From: Hyphomicrobiaceae bacterium
Lineage (GTDB): Bacteria; Pseudomonadota; Alphaproteobacteria; Rhizobiales; Hyphomicrobiaceae
NCBI GenBank assembly: GCA_008933705.1
Contig: WBUN01000003.1
Span: forward strand, 62,001-126,000
Reading direction: 5' to 3'
Length of the DNA stretch: 64,000 nt
This document shows positions 55,001 through 64,000 of the stretch, one piece after another. Within the stretch, counting starts at the first letter, position 1, and each line of letters starts with the position of its first letter. Under the pieces are notes generated by a model. That model did no database searches. It was not told the origin of the DNA and saw only the letters and a program-made list of their open reading frames with translations. A program made the translations under genes and the position numbers.

Positions 55001-56817
55001 ACCAGCCCGATCTGGCGGATGCGCTCCAGATCCTCATTCGACAGGATCGGCTGATAGACCTCGAGCCTCTTCAGCTTGGCCGTGCCTTCCAGATCGAGCA
55101 GGTTCGGCCGTGGCCCGATGAACGAAACGAGGCTCATGACGAGTTCCTCGCGGATCGAGTCGATCGGTGGGTTCGTCACCTGGGCGAAGTTCTGCTTGAA
55201 GTAGGTGTGCAGCAGCTTGGGCTTGTTGGACAGCACCGAGACGGGCGTATCGTTGCCCATCGAGCCGACCGCTTCCTGGCCCGTGTGCGCCATAGGCGCC
55301 ATCAGGAACTTCAAGCTCTCCTGCGTGTAGCCAAACGCCTGCTGCAAATCGAGCACGGAGACATTGGTCTTCCTGCGCGAAAGCTTCTTCGGCAGCGGCA
55401 GGTCGCCCACCTGGATCTGGGTGCGCTTCAACCATTGCTCGTAAGGGAAGCGAGAGGCGAGATCAGCCTTCAGCTCGTCATCGGAAATGATGCGGCCCTG
55501 CTCCAGATCGATGAGCAGCATCTTGCCGGGCTGCAGGCGCCACTTGCGCGCGATGTTCTCCTCCTCGACCGGAAGAACCCCCGACTCCGAGGACATGATG
55601 ACCATATCGTCCTTGGTGACGAGATAGCGCGCCGGCCTCAGCCCGTTGCGATCAAGGGTCGCCCCGATCTGGCGGCCGTCCGTGAAGGCCATGGCCGCAG
55701 GACCGTCCCACGGCTCCATCAGGCAGGCGTGATACTCGTAGAACGCGCGCCGCTTGGCATCCATCAGCGGGTTGCCGGCCCACGCCTCGGGAATGAGCAT
55801 CATGGCAGCGTGTGCCAGGCTATAGCCACCCATGACAAGGAACTCGAGCGCGTTGTCGAAGCAGGCCGTGTCCGACTGGCCCTCATAGGAAATCGGCCAA
55901 AGCTTCGAGATCTCGCTGCCGTACAGCGGTGAGGCAACAGAGGCCTGTCGCGCCGCCATCCAGTTGACGTTGCCGCGCAGCGTGTTGATCTCGCCGTTGT
56001 GGGCGACCATGCGGTACGGATGCGCGAGCTTCCACGATGGGAACGTGTTGGTGGAGAAGCGCTGGTGCACGAGCGCCATCGCCGAAACGACCCGCTCATC
56101 CGACAGGTCCGCGTAGTAGGCCTTCACCTGGTAGGATAGGAACATGCCCTTGTAGACGAGCGTGCGGCTCGACAGCGACACGGTGTAGTGGCCGATGTCG
56201 CCGCCCTTGTAGGCGTCGTAGATGGCGTTCGAGACGATCTTGCGGATCAGATAGAGCTTGCGCTCGAAATCCTCGCGGCTCTTGATCGACTTCGGACAGC
56301 CGATGAAAAGCTGGCGATGAACCGGCTCGGTCGCCTTCACCATGTCGGAGAGCTTGGTGTCGGTCACGGGCACCGAACGCCAGCCCAGGAATTCCAGGCC
56401 CTGCTCGCGGATGATGCGCGACCACACACGCTCGCAGTGCGCGCGAAGCCGCTCGTCCCGCGGCATGAACACGTGGCCAACCGCGTAGCTGCCCGGCTTA
56501 GGCAGCTTGAAATTGAGCTTGGCACACTCTTCGGCCAGGAACTCGTGTGGAATCTGGATGAGGATGCCCGCGCCGTCGCCGGCAATCGGATCGGCGCCGA
56601 CGGCACCCCGGTGCTCCAGGTTCTCGAGGATGTAGAGCGCGTCCTTGATCAGGCGGTGCGACCTGCGCCCCTTGAGGTCGGCAATGAAGCCGACGCCGCA
56701 GGCATCGTGCTCGCGCCGCGGATCAAACAAGCCGCTCGCCTCGGGGAACGAGACGTCCCGCTGCGACTGAGCGTCGGGACGCCTTGCGCCGCTCTTCAGG
56801 TCAGTGTTCAACGTCAT
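52081..56817 (-). CDS. gltB: Glutamate synthase large (alpha) subunit
   Basis: NADPH-GOGAT large subunit of 1578 aa, full length. A 39-residue propeptide precedes the catalytic Cys40 ([14 protein letters not shown]) of the N-terminal glutaminase; the central domain and FMN/Fe-S synthase domain follow with [35 protein letters not shown] in part, GGTGASPL and the cluster ligands [15 protein letters not shown]; the C-terminal GXGXG beta-helix ends the protein. With gltD it assimilates ammonia from the urea and allophanate pathways encoded nearby. Confidence 0.97.
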   Translation of the reverse strand: MTLNTDLKSGARRPDAQSQRDVSFPEASGLFDPRREHDACGVGFIADLKGRRSHRLIKDALYILENLEHRGAVGADPIAGDGAGILIQIPHEFLAEECAKLNFKLPKPGSYAVGHVFMPRDERLRAHCERVWSRIIREQGLEFLGWRSVPVTDTKLSDMVKATEPVHRQLFIGCPKSIKSREDFERKLYLIRKIVSNAIYDAYKGGDIGHYTVSLSSRTLVYKGMFLSYQVKAYYADLSDERVVSAMALVHQRFSTNTFPSWKLAHPYRMVAHNGEINTLRGNVNWMAARQASVASPLYGSEISKLWPISYEGQSDTACFDNALEFLVMGGYSLAHAAMMLIPEAWAGNPLMDAKRRAFYEYHACLMEPWDGPAAMAFTDGRQIGATLDRNGLRPARYLVTKDDMVIMSSESGVLPVEEENIARKWRLQPGKMLLIDLEQGRIISDDELKADLASRFPYEQWLKRTQIQVGDLPLPKKLSRRKTNVSVLDLQQAFGYTQESLKFLMAPMAHTGQEAVGSMGNDTPVSVLSNKPKLLHTYFKQNFAQVTNPPIDSIREELVMSLVSFIGPRPNLLDLEGTAKLKRLEVYQPILSNEDLERIRQIGLVKDNQFSSITIDITYPADKGAAGMTAAVDVVCAEAEEAVRSKEYNIIILSDRATGPDRIPIPSLLATSAVHHHLIKQGLRTSVGLVVETGEAHEVHQFAVLAGYGAEAINPYLAFDTLEQLLPELDEKLTLKEAQKRYIKAIDKGLLKVMSKMGISTYQSYCGAQIFDAVGLRSSFVKKYFTGTHTQVEGAGLRQIARETAERHRQAFGDVPVLENALDVGGEYAYRIRGEAHVWRPSVVADLQHAVRGNLPDKYRAYARQINDQSEQLMTLRGLFRLRSAEEMGRKPVPIEEVEPAASIVKRFSTGAMSFGSISREAHTTLAIAMNRIGGKSNTGEGGEEADRFKRLPNGDSMRSAIKQVASGRFGVTTEYLVNSSVMQIKMAQGAKPGEGGQLPGHKVDATIAKVRHSTPGVGLISPPPHHDIYSIEDLAQLIFDLKNTNPDADVSVKLVAEVGVGTVAAGVAKARADHVTIAGFEGGTGASPLTSIKHAGSPWEIGLAETHQTLVANRLRGRIAVQVDGGIRTGRDVAIGALLGADEFGFATAPLIALGCIMMRKCHLNTCPVGVATQDPVLRARFKGQPEHAINYFFFVAEEVREIMAALGYRTFNEMIGQSQCLDKERAIGHWKARGLDFEKLFHKPEVPEGVAIYNCERQDHGLAKVLDKKLILLAAPALESKQRVKHELTICNRDRATGAMLSGEVARRYGHAGLPEDTIWLSLKGTAGQSFGAWAAHGITLDLVGEANDYVGKGLSGGKLIVRPDPKSGIVPEESIIVGNTVLYGAITGECYFRGVAGERFAVRNSGAAAVVEGTGDHGCEYMTGGVVVVIGPTGRNFAAGMSGGIAYVLDEDGTFEQRCNLAMIDLEPIEAEEEVMRKLANQGGDLESHGLVDVMGDMTRQDAERLHQLVARHAHYTNSAKAKLILADWTGYLPKFKKVMPVEYRRALKEISKHQAADSSGLEVLEIGLRAVKG

Positions 56818-57290
56818 CGGCCTCTAGCCTTCCCGGCTGCAAATACCTTCAAGACGATGAGATGCCGGCGCGCGCAACTCCGTCATCCCGTTCCGCACCG
56901 AAGCTGGCGCAGGGGGAATAACGTTCAGTATCGTGCGGAGCCGGCCGCCGTCGCTCCATGGACCACATCCGGCCTGTTGCGGCGTCCCTGTCTCCCGGGT
57001 CGGACGGGGATTGCAGCGCAACAACGGGTGCCGCGATCCGAGCGGCAGTCTCACCCCAGTCTGCGAACGCCGACGCGATGCTCCCGGCGCCGGTCGGTCT
57101 TCCGGCACGGCCCATCGCGTCAGGTGGCCGCAATTAAAGGACAGGATAGCTGACCTATTTGCAACTGCAAAGGCCATTTGCTCGCTTGGATGCCGCAATG
57201 CAAGAGTTTTTCCGTCTGCTGTGGCGGCCATCGCTGGGGCGCTGACCGAACCGTAGCGGCTTTGTTCCCTGTCGAGCGATGGGAGCCTGC
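56818..57290. other. Divergent region upstream of gltB
   Basis: About 470 bases between gltB and the S9 peptidase gene. It contains a small perfect palindrome, TTTGCA-AC-TGCAAA (57158-57171), that might be an operator. I find no sigma-54 promoter of consensus quality for gltB and no convincing gene. Confidence 0.5.
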
Positions 57291-59195
57291 ATGTCAGCCA
57301 AGAAGCGTGCCCCGTTCGGGACCTGGCCGTCCCCCATTACGCCAGCCCTCGCCGCGCGTGCCAGTCGCCGCCTCGGCATGCTGCAAGCAGCTGGAGATGC
57401 CATCTGCTGGACGGAGGCGCGGCCGGAGCAGGGCGGCCGCCAGACCATCATGAGGATCACCGATGAGGGAAAGGCGGAAGAGCTGCTCATGCAGCCGTTC
57501 TCGGCCCGCTCCCGCATTCACGAATACGGCGGCGGCGAGCTTCTCGCTGTCGGCGACACGATCTACTTCTGCAACGACAGGGACCAGCAGGTTCACATGC
57601 TGACGCCGGGGCACGGGCCGCGGCGGCTGACCAGCGTCTTCAACACGCGGTTCGCCGACTTCGCGCACGATGCAAACCGGCGCCGCCTGCTTGCAGTCGC
57701 CGAACAGCATGGCGCCGCGCCGAAACCCCGAAACATGCTCGTGGCGGTCGCGCTGTCGGGCAGACGCGGCAAGGTGAGTGAGCTGGCGGCCGGCAGGGGG
57801 TTCTATGCGAGCCCGCGCCTGTCGCCGGACGGCCGGAGCCTCGCCTTCCTTGCCTGGGACCTGCCCGATATGCCGTGGGATAGCGCAACGCTCTACGTTG
57901 CCGATGCCCGCGATGATGGAACGATCGGGCGGCCGAAGAGGATCGCGGGGGGCAATGGCAGCTTCGTCTTTCAGCCCGAGTGGGGCCCAGACGGCTGCCT
58001 CTACTTCGTTTGGGACAAGACCGGGTGGGGCGGCCTCTACCGCTGGCAAGGCGATCGGGTCGCTCGCGTCCAAGCCCGACGCGGGGCGGATCTGTCACGC
58101 GCGCAATGGGTACTCGGAATGCGCAGCTTTGCCCTTCATCCCGACGGCAGGTTCGCAGCCATCTTCCTGCAGCAGGGCAGACCGCGGATCGATACCGGCA
58201 GCCTGGCAGCCGGCCGCGCCGTGCAGGCGGCGCACTGCGTGCAGGCGCACGCGGCACGCATCGATCAACCGATCGCCTTCGCCGATGGTTTTGCCGCGCT
58301 CGTTGCCACGCCCACGTCGGCGCCGGTGGTGGCGCGCATAACGGGAAGCGGCATCGAGGTGTTGGGGCCCCGGGACGGTGGCAACATCGAACGGGAATTC
58401 GTCAGTCGTGGCGAGGTCCGCACCTTCCGCCGGCCTGACGGCGAAGCCGTCCACGGCATCTACTATGCTCCGACGAACCCGCACTACGAGGGTCCAAACG
58501 GTGCCTCGCCGCCAGCCCTGGTGCTGGTGCACGGCGGCCCGACCAGCATGGCCGATACCGGCCTCAAGATGAGTAGTCAGTTCTACACCAGCCGCGGCTT
58601 TGCTGTGTTCGATGTCAACTACTCCGGCAGCACCGGATACGGGCGCGCCTATCGGTGCCGTCTGGATGGCCAATGGGGCATTGCCGATGTGGCCGATTGC
58701 GCCGCCGCAGCTCGGCATCTGGCACGGCAAGGTCTGGCCGACGCCAGCCGGATCGCCATAGCCGGTGGCAGTGCGGGCGGCTACACCGTTCTCATGGCCC
58801 TTGCGACGACGGATGCCTTTGCGGCCGGCAGCTCGCACTACGGCGTCTCCGACCTGCGCCTCCTGCTCAAGCACACGCACAAGTTCGAGTCGGGCTATTT
58901 GCACCGGCTGCTGGGCACCAAGCCCGGCAAGTGGCGCGACGTGTTCGCCGCGCGCTCTCCGCTCAACCTGACGCACCGGATCAAGGCGCCGCTCATCCTG
59001 TTCCAGGGCCTGGACGACAAGATCGTGCCGCCGGAGCAATCCCGTCTCATTGTCGAAAAGCTGGAGAAGCGCGGCATCGAGGTCACCTACCACGAGTTCG
59101 CCGGCGAGGGACACGGGTTCCGGTCAGCGCAGACGATCATCGCCGTGCTCGAGGCCGAACTCGCGTTCCTGCGGCACGCACTTCGCCTCGGCTAG
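57291..59195 (+). CDS. S9-family (prolyl oligopeptidase-like) peptidase
   Basis: Serine peptidase of 634 aa: N-terminal seven-bladed propeller-like part (residues 1-370, with repeated SPDGRSLAF-like strands) and an alpha/beta-hydrolase domain. Catalytic Ser about 494 in GGSAGGYT, Asp in GLDDKIVPPEQS and His in GEGHGFR. No signal peptide, so cytoplasmic. ATG 57291 is preferred to 57279 because GGGAG is spaced six bases before it. Acyl-aminoacyl-peptidase or dipeptidyl-peptidase activity; substrate unknown. Confidence 0.9.
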   Translation: MSAKKRAPFGTWPSPITPALAARASRRLGMLQAAGDAICWTEARPEQGGRQTIMRITDEGKAEELLMQPFSARSRIHEYGGGELLAVGDTIYFCNDRDQQVHMLTPGHGPRRLTSVFNTRFADFAHDANRRRLLAVAEQHGAAPKPRNMLVAVALSGRRGKVSELAAGRGFYASPRLSPDGRSLAFLAWDLPDMPWDSATLYVADARDDGTIGRPKRIAGGNGSFVFQPEWGPDGCLYFVWDKTGWGGLYRWQGDRVARVQARRGADLSRAQWVLGMRSFALHPDGRFAAIFLQQGRPRIDTGSLAAGRAVQAAHCVQAHAARIDQPIAFADGFAALVATPTSAPVVARITGSGIEVLGPRDGGNIEREFVSRGEVRTFRRPDGEAVHGIYYAPTNPHYEGPNGASPPALVLVHGGPTSMADTGLKMSSQFYTSRGFAVFDVNYSGSTGYGRAYRCRLDGQWGIADVADCAAAARHLARQGLADASRIAIAGGSAGGYTVLMALATTDAFAAGSSHYGVSDLRLLLKHTHKFESGYLHRLLGTKPGKWRDVFAARSPLNLTHRIKAPLILFQGLDDKIVPPEQSRLIVEKLEKRGIEVTYHEFAGEGHGFRSAQTIIAVLEAELAFLRHALRLG

Positions 59196-59279
59196 CAGCC
59201 GCCGATCAATCCTTGGCATGGTCGCCTGCCGGCCCTACAGTTGCAGCCAACGACAAGTGGACTGGGGAAAGCTCGAGGA

Positions 59280-60893
59280 ATGGACGGCAGCGTCTTCGAC
59301 TATGTCATCGTCGGAGCGGGTTCGGCGGGGTGTGTGCTGGCGAACCGGCTGAGTGAAGATCAAAGCGTCAAAGTGGCCCTCATCGAAGCCGGCGGACGGG
59401 ACAGCAATCCCTGGATACATATCCCCGCGGGCTACTATCGCAACTTTTCCAACCCTGCAGTCACCTGGCAGTTCGGGTCGGGGCCTGAGCCGCATCTTGG
59501 CGGGCGCATCGTGAACTGGCCGCGCGGGCGCGTGCTGGGAGGCTCCAGCGCCATCAACGGCCTGCTCTACGTCAGGGGCCAGGCGCACGATTATGATATC
59601 TGGCGCCAGCGCGGCAACGCCGGCTGGTCCTACGAGGACGTGCTGCCCTACTTCATGCGCGCCGAGGACCAGGAACGCGGCGCCGATCACTATCACGGGG
59701 TCGGCGGGCCGCTCGGCGTCGCGGACGTGCGCCTCAAGCAGAACGCCATTTGCGAGGCCTTCATCGGCGCGTGCGAGGCGGCCGGCATCCCCCGCACCCG
59801 CGATTTCAACGGCGCCAGCCAGGAAGGCGCCGGCTACTTCCAGCTCACCAATCGCAATGGGCGGCGCTGCTCGGCGGCCGTTGCCTATCTGCGGCCGATC
59901 CGCTCGCGGCGGAACCTGAAGATCATCACCAATGCGGTCGTGGAAACGCTTGCCCTGGACGGCAAGCGTGCAACCGGCCTTCACTATCGGCGCAACGGCC
60001 ATCGGCAAGCGATCACGGCTTCGCGCGAGGTGATCCTTGCGGCCGGCGCCATCGGTTCGCCGCAAATCCTGCAGATCTCGGGCATCGGGCCCGCCTCGGT
60101 GCTGAAGGACGCCGGTGTTCCCGTGCGTCATGCGCTGGCAGGCGTCGGCGAGAACCTGCAGGACCACCTCCAGGTACGCTTCGTCTACCGGTGCGCGACG
60201 GCGGGCAGTCTCAACGAGGTTTGGCACAGCCCCTGGCTGCAATTCAAAACAGGCCTCGAGTACGTACTGTCGCGCAGCGGCATCTTGACGATCGGCGCAG
60301 GTGCCGTGGGGGCGTTTGCCCGCTCCCGGCCCGATCTCGACGCCCCCGACGTCCAGTTCCATTTCCTGCCGCTCAGCGCCGACCGACCGGGCCAGGGGCT
60401 GCATCGCTTTCGCGGCGTGACGGCCTCCGTCTGCCAGCTACGGCCCGAGAGCCGAGGCACTATCCACATCGCCAGTGCGGATCCGGCGGCGGCGCCGAGA
60501 ATTGTCTCCAACTACCTCGCCGCCGAGGCCGATCAGCGCGTCCTGCTCGACGGCATGAAGCTCGTGCGCCGCGTTGTGCGCCAGCCCGCCTTTGCCCGGC
60601 ATGTGATCGAGGAGCACCTGCCGGGAGCCTCGGTGGAGGACGACGACGGGCTGATGGAGTATGCGCGGGCGTACGCGACGACAGTGTTTCACCCCTGCGG
60701 CACGTGCAAGATGGGCGACGATCCAAGGGCCGTGGTCGATGCACGGCTCAGGGTGCACGGGATCGGGGGGCTCAGGGTGGCCGATGCCTCGATCATGCCG
60801 ACGCTCATTTCGGGCAACACCAACGCGCCCACGATCATGATCGGCGAGAAGGCAGCCGACATGATTCGCGAGGATGCGCGCGGCGGCATGTGA
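59280..60893 (+). CDS. GMC-family FAD oxidoreductase
   Basis: Glucose-methanol-choline oxidoreductase of 537 aa. FAD motif [17 protein letters not shown] at the N-terminus, GMC signature 1 [14 protein letters not shown] near residue 85, signature 2 region [18 protein letters not shown] near residue 265, and the C-terminal [10 protein letters not shown] and active-site [15 protein letters not shown]. Choline-dehydrogenase or alcohol-dehydrogenase-like; the alcohol substrate is unknown. ATG 59280. The next gene starts 9 bases after its stop, so the two are probably cotranscribed. Confidence 0.9.
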   Translation: MDGSVFDYVIVGAGSAGCVLANRLSEDQSVKVALIEAGGRDSNPWIHIPAGYYRNFSNPAVTWQFGSGPEPHLGGRIVNWPRGRVLGGSSAINGLLYVRGQAHDYDIWRQRGNAGWSYEDVLPYFMRAEDQERGADHYHGVGGPLGVADVRLKQNAICEAFIGACEAAGIPRTRDFNGASQEGAGYFQLTNRNGRRCSAAVAYLRPIRSRRNLKIITNAVVETLALDGKRATGLHYRRNGHRQAITASREVILAAGAIGSPQILQISGIGPASVLKDAGVPVRHALAGVGENLQDHLQVRFVYRCATAGSLNEVWHSPWLQFKTGLEYVLSRSGILTIGAGAVGAFARSRPDLDAPDVQFHFLPLSADRPGQGLHRFRGVTASVCQLRPESRGTIHIASADPAAAPRIVSNYLAAEADQRVLLDGMKLVRRVVRQPAFARHVIEEHLPGASVEDDDGLMEYARAYATTVFHPCGTCKMGDDPRAVVDARLRVHGIGGLRVADASIMPTLISGNTNAPTIMIGEKAADMIREDARGGM

Positions 60894-60902
60894 GGGACCA
60901 GC

Positions 60903-61742
60903 ATGACGGCGACCAGCATCGACTACGAGGCCGAATACAACAACCGCAAACGCGTGCCCGAGCACGTCGAGATCCTGGATCGATGGCAGACGCTGTCGTC
61001 GGCCTATCGTCTGGCGAGCGCTCCGCAGACCGATGTGCCGTATGGCCCCCGCGAACGTCAGCGCTACGATCTCTTCTCGCCCGCCGATACCTCGCCTCTC
61101 GCAGCCTATATCCACGGGGGATACTGGCAACGCGGCGACCGGAAGGACTTCTCCTTTATTGCGCGCGAACTGAATGCACAGGGCATTGCGGTGGCGATCC
61201 CGTCCTACTCGCTGTGCCCTGCGGCCTCGATCACCGAGATCATCGACGACGTCAGTCTTTGCCTTGCTGCGCTCTGGAAGAAAACGCGCAAACGCCCGCT
61301 GGTGATCGGTCATTCGGCCGGCGGCCATCTGACCGCCGCCATGGTCGCCAACGACTGGAGCCGCGTTGCCGGGGTGCCCGCCGATCTCGTGCGCGGAGGC
61401 TACGCGCTGAGCGGCGTCTATGACCTGCCTCCGCTGATCGGCACGAGCATCAACGAAGCCCTACGGCTGAGCAATGGAACGGCGCGGGCCGCAAGCCCGC
61501 TGTTCCGCCCTGCGCCGCCCAAGGGTCGACACTTCGTTGCCGCCGTCGGCGGCGAGGAGAGCGCCGAATTCCTGCGCCAAAGCCGCGATATTGCCGATAC
61601 TTGGCAAAAGGCCGGGGTCTATGCCGAATGCGTTGTGATCCCCGGCGCAAATCACTTCACGATCGTGGAGGAACTCATCCGCCCAGACAGCCCCATGCTC
61701 GCGCGCATCGTGGCCCTGGCGCGGGAGCTGGACGCACCGTGA
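60903..61742 (+). CDS. Alpha/beta hydrolase, kynurenine-formamidase-like
   Basis: Hydrolase of 279 aa with the oxyanion motif HGGYW ([17 protein letters not shown]), nucleophile Ser in [11 protein letters not shown] near residue 139 and a likely catalytic His in [11 protein letters not shown] near residue 256. HGGYW-type enzymes include animal-type arylformamidases and other small esterases. Immediately downstream of the GMC oxidoreductase gene. No kynurenine-pathway gene is near, so the formamidase name is tentative. Confidence 0.82.
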   Translation: MTATSIDYEAEYNNRKRVPEHVEILDRWQTLSSAYRLASAPQTDVPYGPRERQRYDLFSPADTSPLAAYIHGGYWQRGDRKDFSFIARELNAQGIAVAIPSYSLCPAASITEIIDDVSLCLAALWKKTRKRPLVIGHSAGGHLTAAMVANDWSRVAGVPADLVRGGYALSGVYDLPPLIGTSINEALRLSNGTARAASPLFRPAPPKGRHFVAAVGGEESAEFLRQSRDIADTWQKAGVYAECVVIPGANHFTIVEELIRPDSPMLARIVALARELDAP

Positions 61743-61745
61743 GCG

Positions 61746-61976
61746 TCAGTGCTTCCGGTACGGCCAGATGCTCATGTCGACGAGCGTGCGGGGAAACGGA
61801 GCCAGCCGGCGCCGCTCTGCCATGTCGATCTCGGCCAGCGTCGCAGAGAGCAGTTCGGCAGCCCGCTCCAGCGCCTTTACGCGCTGAAGATCGTCACGAA
61901 TAAGTGTCAGCATGTCCCGAATTGTGCCGATATCCGGCAGCGGGATGTCTCGTTTCGTGTCAAATGGACCCTGCAC
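61746..61976 (-). CDS. Hypothetical small protein
   Basis: Protein of 76 aa that I do not recognise. GTG start at 61976 with GGGAAACG before it. Helical composition (MLTLIRDDLQRVKALERAAELLSATLAEI) followed by a basic tail LAPFPRTLVDMSIWPYRKH; no signal peptide. Three bases separate its stop from that of the convergent hydrolase gene. Regular composition and start site make it more likely real than not. Confidence 0.5.
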   Translation of the reverse strand: MQGPFDTKRDIPLPDIGTIRDMLTLIRDDLQRVKALERAAELLSATLAEIDMAERRRLAPFPRTLVDMSIWPYRKH

Positions 61977-62166
61977 GCTCGTTTCCCAGGCTTTTCCGGT
62001 TCACTTCCCGCTGAGCTTCGCAAGAAGCGTGCAGACGGCCCTTTACTTGTTCTGCTCGGGCGCCTCGAGGTCCTGGCGAGGGAAAGCCTGAACGCGCAAG
62101 CGGCCGGCTGCTACGGTCGATGAAGCAGAGCCTCTTCGACCGCAACGGCGCGTGCCGCCCGCCTCA

Positions 62167-62742
62167 TCAGGCCGCCCGGACGATTCGGCTGTGCAGCTCC
62201 AGCACCGCAATCATGAAGCCGACGCGGTCTTCGGCTGCCTCCGCCATGATCGAGAAATAGTTCGGCGTCTCCGGCATGATCTCACCGATGACTTCACCGT
62301 ACTCGAAGCGCAGATCAGCCTCATGCTTCCTGGCGATCGCCTGCATCTTGGAGTTCTCGGCAAGACAGCTCATGTACAGCCGCCGAATGCCGCGATTGCG
62401 CGCCGCCCGGACCACGCGGCCCATCAACTCCGTGCCGACACCGTGGTCCTGATAGGCCTTCTCCACCGAGAAGGCGGCTTCCGCCTCCTGGCCCCAAGAG
62501 TCGCCCAACCTGCGCAGCTCTGCGGCGCCGCGTACGTGGCCGTCGACGATGTGGCCATAGACGACGCTACCGAACTCGGTCATGCGCCCCGCATACTCCT
62601 CGATGAAGGTGTCGGAAACGGCATGCGCAAAGCGCAGGCGGCGGCTCTCCTTATCGAGCCGCAGCAGGTGGTCCCGGAACTTGTCCGTTTCCGTCGGCCA
62701 GAGCTTGCGGATGGCGCCTTCAATGGACAACTGATCGCTCAT
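62167..62742 (-). CDS. GNAT-family N-acetyltransferase
   Basis: Acetyl-CoA-dependent transferase of 191 aa. The cofactor loop is AYQDHGVGTELMGRVV near residue 95-110, in place of the canonical RxxGxG/A (Q-D-H-G-V-G). Upstream strand block GHIVDGHVRGAAELRRL and downstream LYMSCLAENSKMQAIARKH are typical of the family. N-terminal half resembles the FRDHLLRLDKESRRLRF proteins common in Rhizobiales. Acceptor unknown. Confidence 0.85.
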   Translation of the reverse strand: MSDQLSIEGAIRKLWPTETDKFRDHLLRLDKESRRLRFAHAVSDTFIEEYAGRMTEFGSVVYGHIVDGHVRGAAELRRLGDSWGQEAEAAFSVEKAYQDHGVGTELMGRVVRAARNRGIRRLYMSCLAENSKMQAIARKHEADLRFEYGEVIGEIMPETPNYFSIMAEAAEDRVGFMIAVLELHSRIVRAA

Positions 62743-63062
62743 GATCTCTCACCTCTTGCTTGCCCTCACCCGAGGTTCTTCGACCAATGGATGTGGTTGA
62801 CCCTCTATTTGGGATCTCTATATGCGCCGCACAATTAACCCTGATCGTGACGCGCGTGTGTTCTCAAAAAATACATGAAAGACAAAGACATGAAATGATG
62901 CTGCGCTGCCACATGTGGCGATGCGCCGCGCGCACGGCTTCAGCAATGAACAACGTTTCCTTGCCCTGCGGGGCGGTGGGCGGGTCCCGGCCCGAAGGTC
63001 GATGCTTCGGTGCCCCACCATTTTCTTGACCCACCCGCTTCGCCACGCTAGCCGAAGCCCCG
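62743..63062. other. Divergent intergenic region without recognised feature
   Basis: About 320 bases between the GNAT and zapE genes. More A/T-rich than its surroundings around 62810-62890, which would suit promoters. I see no gene, repeat or recognised operator. Confidence 0.45.
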
Positions 63063-64000
63063 ATGACGCTGCTCGACAAGTATCGATCGCTCCTGGCTGA
63101 CCGCGTAATTGCCGCCGATCCGGCGCAATCGGCCATCGCAGCAAGCCTCAACGGCCTGGTCCGCGATCTCCGCCATTGGCGCCGCCGCACCGGCGTTGCC
63201 GCGCTGCTCAGGGGCACACAGCCTGCGCCCCGAGGGCTTTACATCTTCGGACCGGTCGGTCGCGGCAAGACCATGCTGATGGACCTGTTCTTCAGGTCCA
63301 CGACGTTCCGGCCCAAACGACGCATGCATTTCCACGAGTTCATGGCCGAGGTGCACGATCGCATCGCCGAGGCACGCAAGGACACGCCGGGCGACCCCAT
63401 TCCGCACGTCGCACGCCGCCTCGCCGCCAAGTCGGCCCTGCTGTGCTTCGACGAGATGCATGTAACGGACATCGCCGACGCCATGATCCTGGGCCGGCTC
63501 TTCAGTGCGCTGTTTGAGAATCAGGTGGTGGTGGTCGCGACCTCGAATGTGCACCCGAGCGAGCTCTACAAGAACGGCCTCAACCGCCAGCTCTTCCTGC
63601 CATTCATTGCGCTCATCGAGGAGCATATGCAGGTGCAGGAACTGCTCGCCGCCAAGGATTTCCGCCTCGAAAAGCTAGCGGGCAAGCCGCTGTACTTCAC
63701 GCCGGCCGACGCACACGCCAAATCCCAGATGGATGCGCTCTGGGCCGAACTGACAGGCAACCATCCGGGTGAGGAACTGGATCTCGATATCAAGGGCCGT
63801 AAGGTGCGCGTTCCACAAGCGTCGATGGGTATTGCGCGTTTCTCGTTCGCGGAGCTGTGCGAAGTGCCCCTCGGCGCCCTCGACTACCTGCACATCGCCC
63901 GTACTTTTCATACGGTGATGATCGACCATGTTCCGGTGCTGAGACCGGAGCAACGGGACGTTGCCAGGCGCTTCGTCAACCTGATCGATACGCTCTACGA
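63063..64000 (+). CDS. zapE: Cell division protein ZapE (AFG1-like ATPase), 3' truncated
   Basis: AFG1/LACE1-family ATPase that in E. coli acts on the FtsZ ring. Starts MTLLDKYRSLLADRVIAADP in part; Walker A GPVGRGKT at 63-70, RRMHFHEFMAEVHDRI, Walker B LLCFDEMHVTDIADAMILGRLF in part, and TSNVHPSELYKNGLNRQLFLPFI region. The frame is still open at the window edge after 312 codons, so the last part is missing. Confidence 0.93.
   Translation, partial: MTLLDKYRSLLADRVIAADPAQSAIAASLNGLVRDLRHWRRRTGVAALLRGTQPAPRGLYIFGPVGRGKTMLMDLFFRSTTFRPKRRMHFHEFMAEVHDRIAEARKDTPGDPIPHVARRLAAKSALLCFDEMHVTDIADAMILGRLFSALFENQVVVVATSNVHPSELYKNGLNRQLFLPFIALIEEHMQVQELLAAKDFRLEKLAGKPLYFTPADAHAKSQMDALWAELTGNHPGEELDLDIKGRKVRVPQASMGIARFSFAELCEVPLGALDYLHIARTFHTVMIDHVPVLRPEQRDVARRFVNLIDTLY

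Noticed and set aside
59750-61423. A 557-codon frame overlapping the GMC oxidoreductase and hydrolase genes
   Set aside because: Arg/Pro-rich out-of-frame translation; both overlapped genes have intact catalytic motifs.

Overview
The window is a GC-rich chromosomal segment from an alphaproteobacterium, most likely order Hyphomicrobiales (Rhizobiales). The pointers are the urtABCDE-ureDA-ureJ-ureB arrangement, a fumC/DUF4169/ribbon-helix-helix group, a CtrA-clade style mix of small DUF1127, AsmA and DUF459 proteins, and palindromic intergenic repeats typical of that order. Coding density is high. I see no rRNA, tRNA, CRISPR array, prophage or insertion-sequence transposase.

Layout. (1) 1-2.9 kb: the end of a coenzyme-B12 carbon-skeleton mutase operon, glmL (5' cut by the window edge) and a GlmE-like catalytic subunit whose substrate pocket is altered. 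(2) 3.1-6.4 kb: circularly permuted ATP-grasp, alpha-E and transglutaminase trio. (3) 6.5-10.3 kb, minus strand: atzG/hpxX-atzE-hpxZ/atzH-atzF, ending in allophanate hydrolase, behind a candidate sigma-54 promoter; a signal-less NMT1/THI5-type binding protein lies divergently. (4) 11.8-16.2 kb: an apparent phosphate-starvation island with orphan phoB, a Tat-exported metallophosphoesterase (carrying a one-base frameshift), a small unknown gene and a GT21-type lipid glycosyltransferase; two good Pho-box matches sit upstream of the phosphoesterase and the small gene. (5) 16.2-24.7 kb, minus strand: urea ABC transporter urtABCDE followed by ureD, ureA, ureJ, ureB and an NTF2-like protein, with a perfect sigma-54 promoter in front of urtA; ureC and ureEFG are not here. 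(6) 24.9-27.7 kb: intradiol dioxygenase, MDR-type quinone reductase and an SDR lacking the usual Tyr/Lys. (7) 27.8-37 kb: membrane-linked thermonuclease, rmlA, aminopeptidase P, a DUF1127 protein, a DUF3754 protein flanked by two copies of a 150-bp MITE-like repeat, and a UvrD helicase. (8) 37-50 kb: AsmA, ribbon-helix-helix protein, DUF4169, fumC, a lipoprotein, kdsD, galU, galE, an MltB-type lytic transglycosylase, a DUF459 SGNH pseudoenzyme and hpf: mostly cell-envelope functions. (9) 50.5-56.8 kb: glutamate synthase gltB-gltD. (10) 57-64 kb: S9 peptidase, GMC oxidoreductase, kynurenine-formamidase-like hydrolase, a small unknown gene, a GNAT and zapE (cut by the window end).

Nitrogen is the recurring theme: urea uptake, urease parts, allophanate hydrolysis and GOGAT, with two nitrogen-type sigma-54 promoters. 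The most interesting single item is the GlmE-like subunit: coenzyme residues and one side of the substrate cage are kept at exact spacing, but the third arginine of the arginine claw and the glutamate that holds the amino group are both leucine, which suggests a mutase for a substrate other than glutamate.
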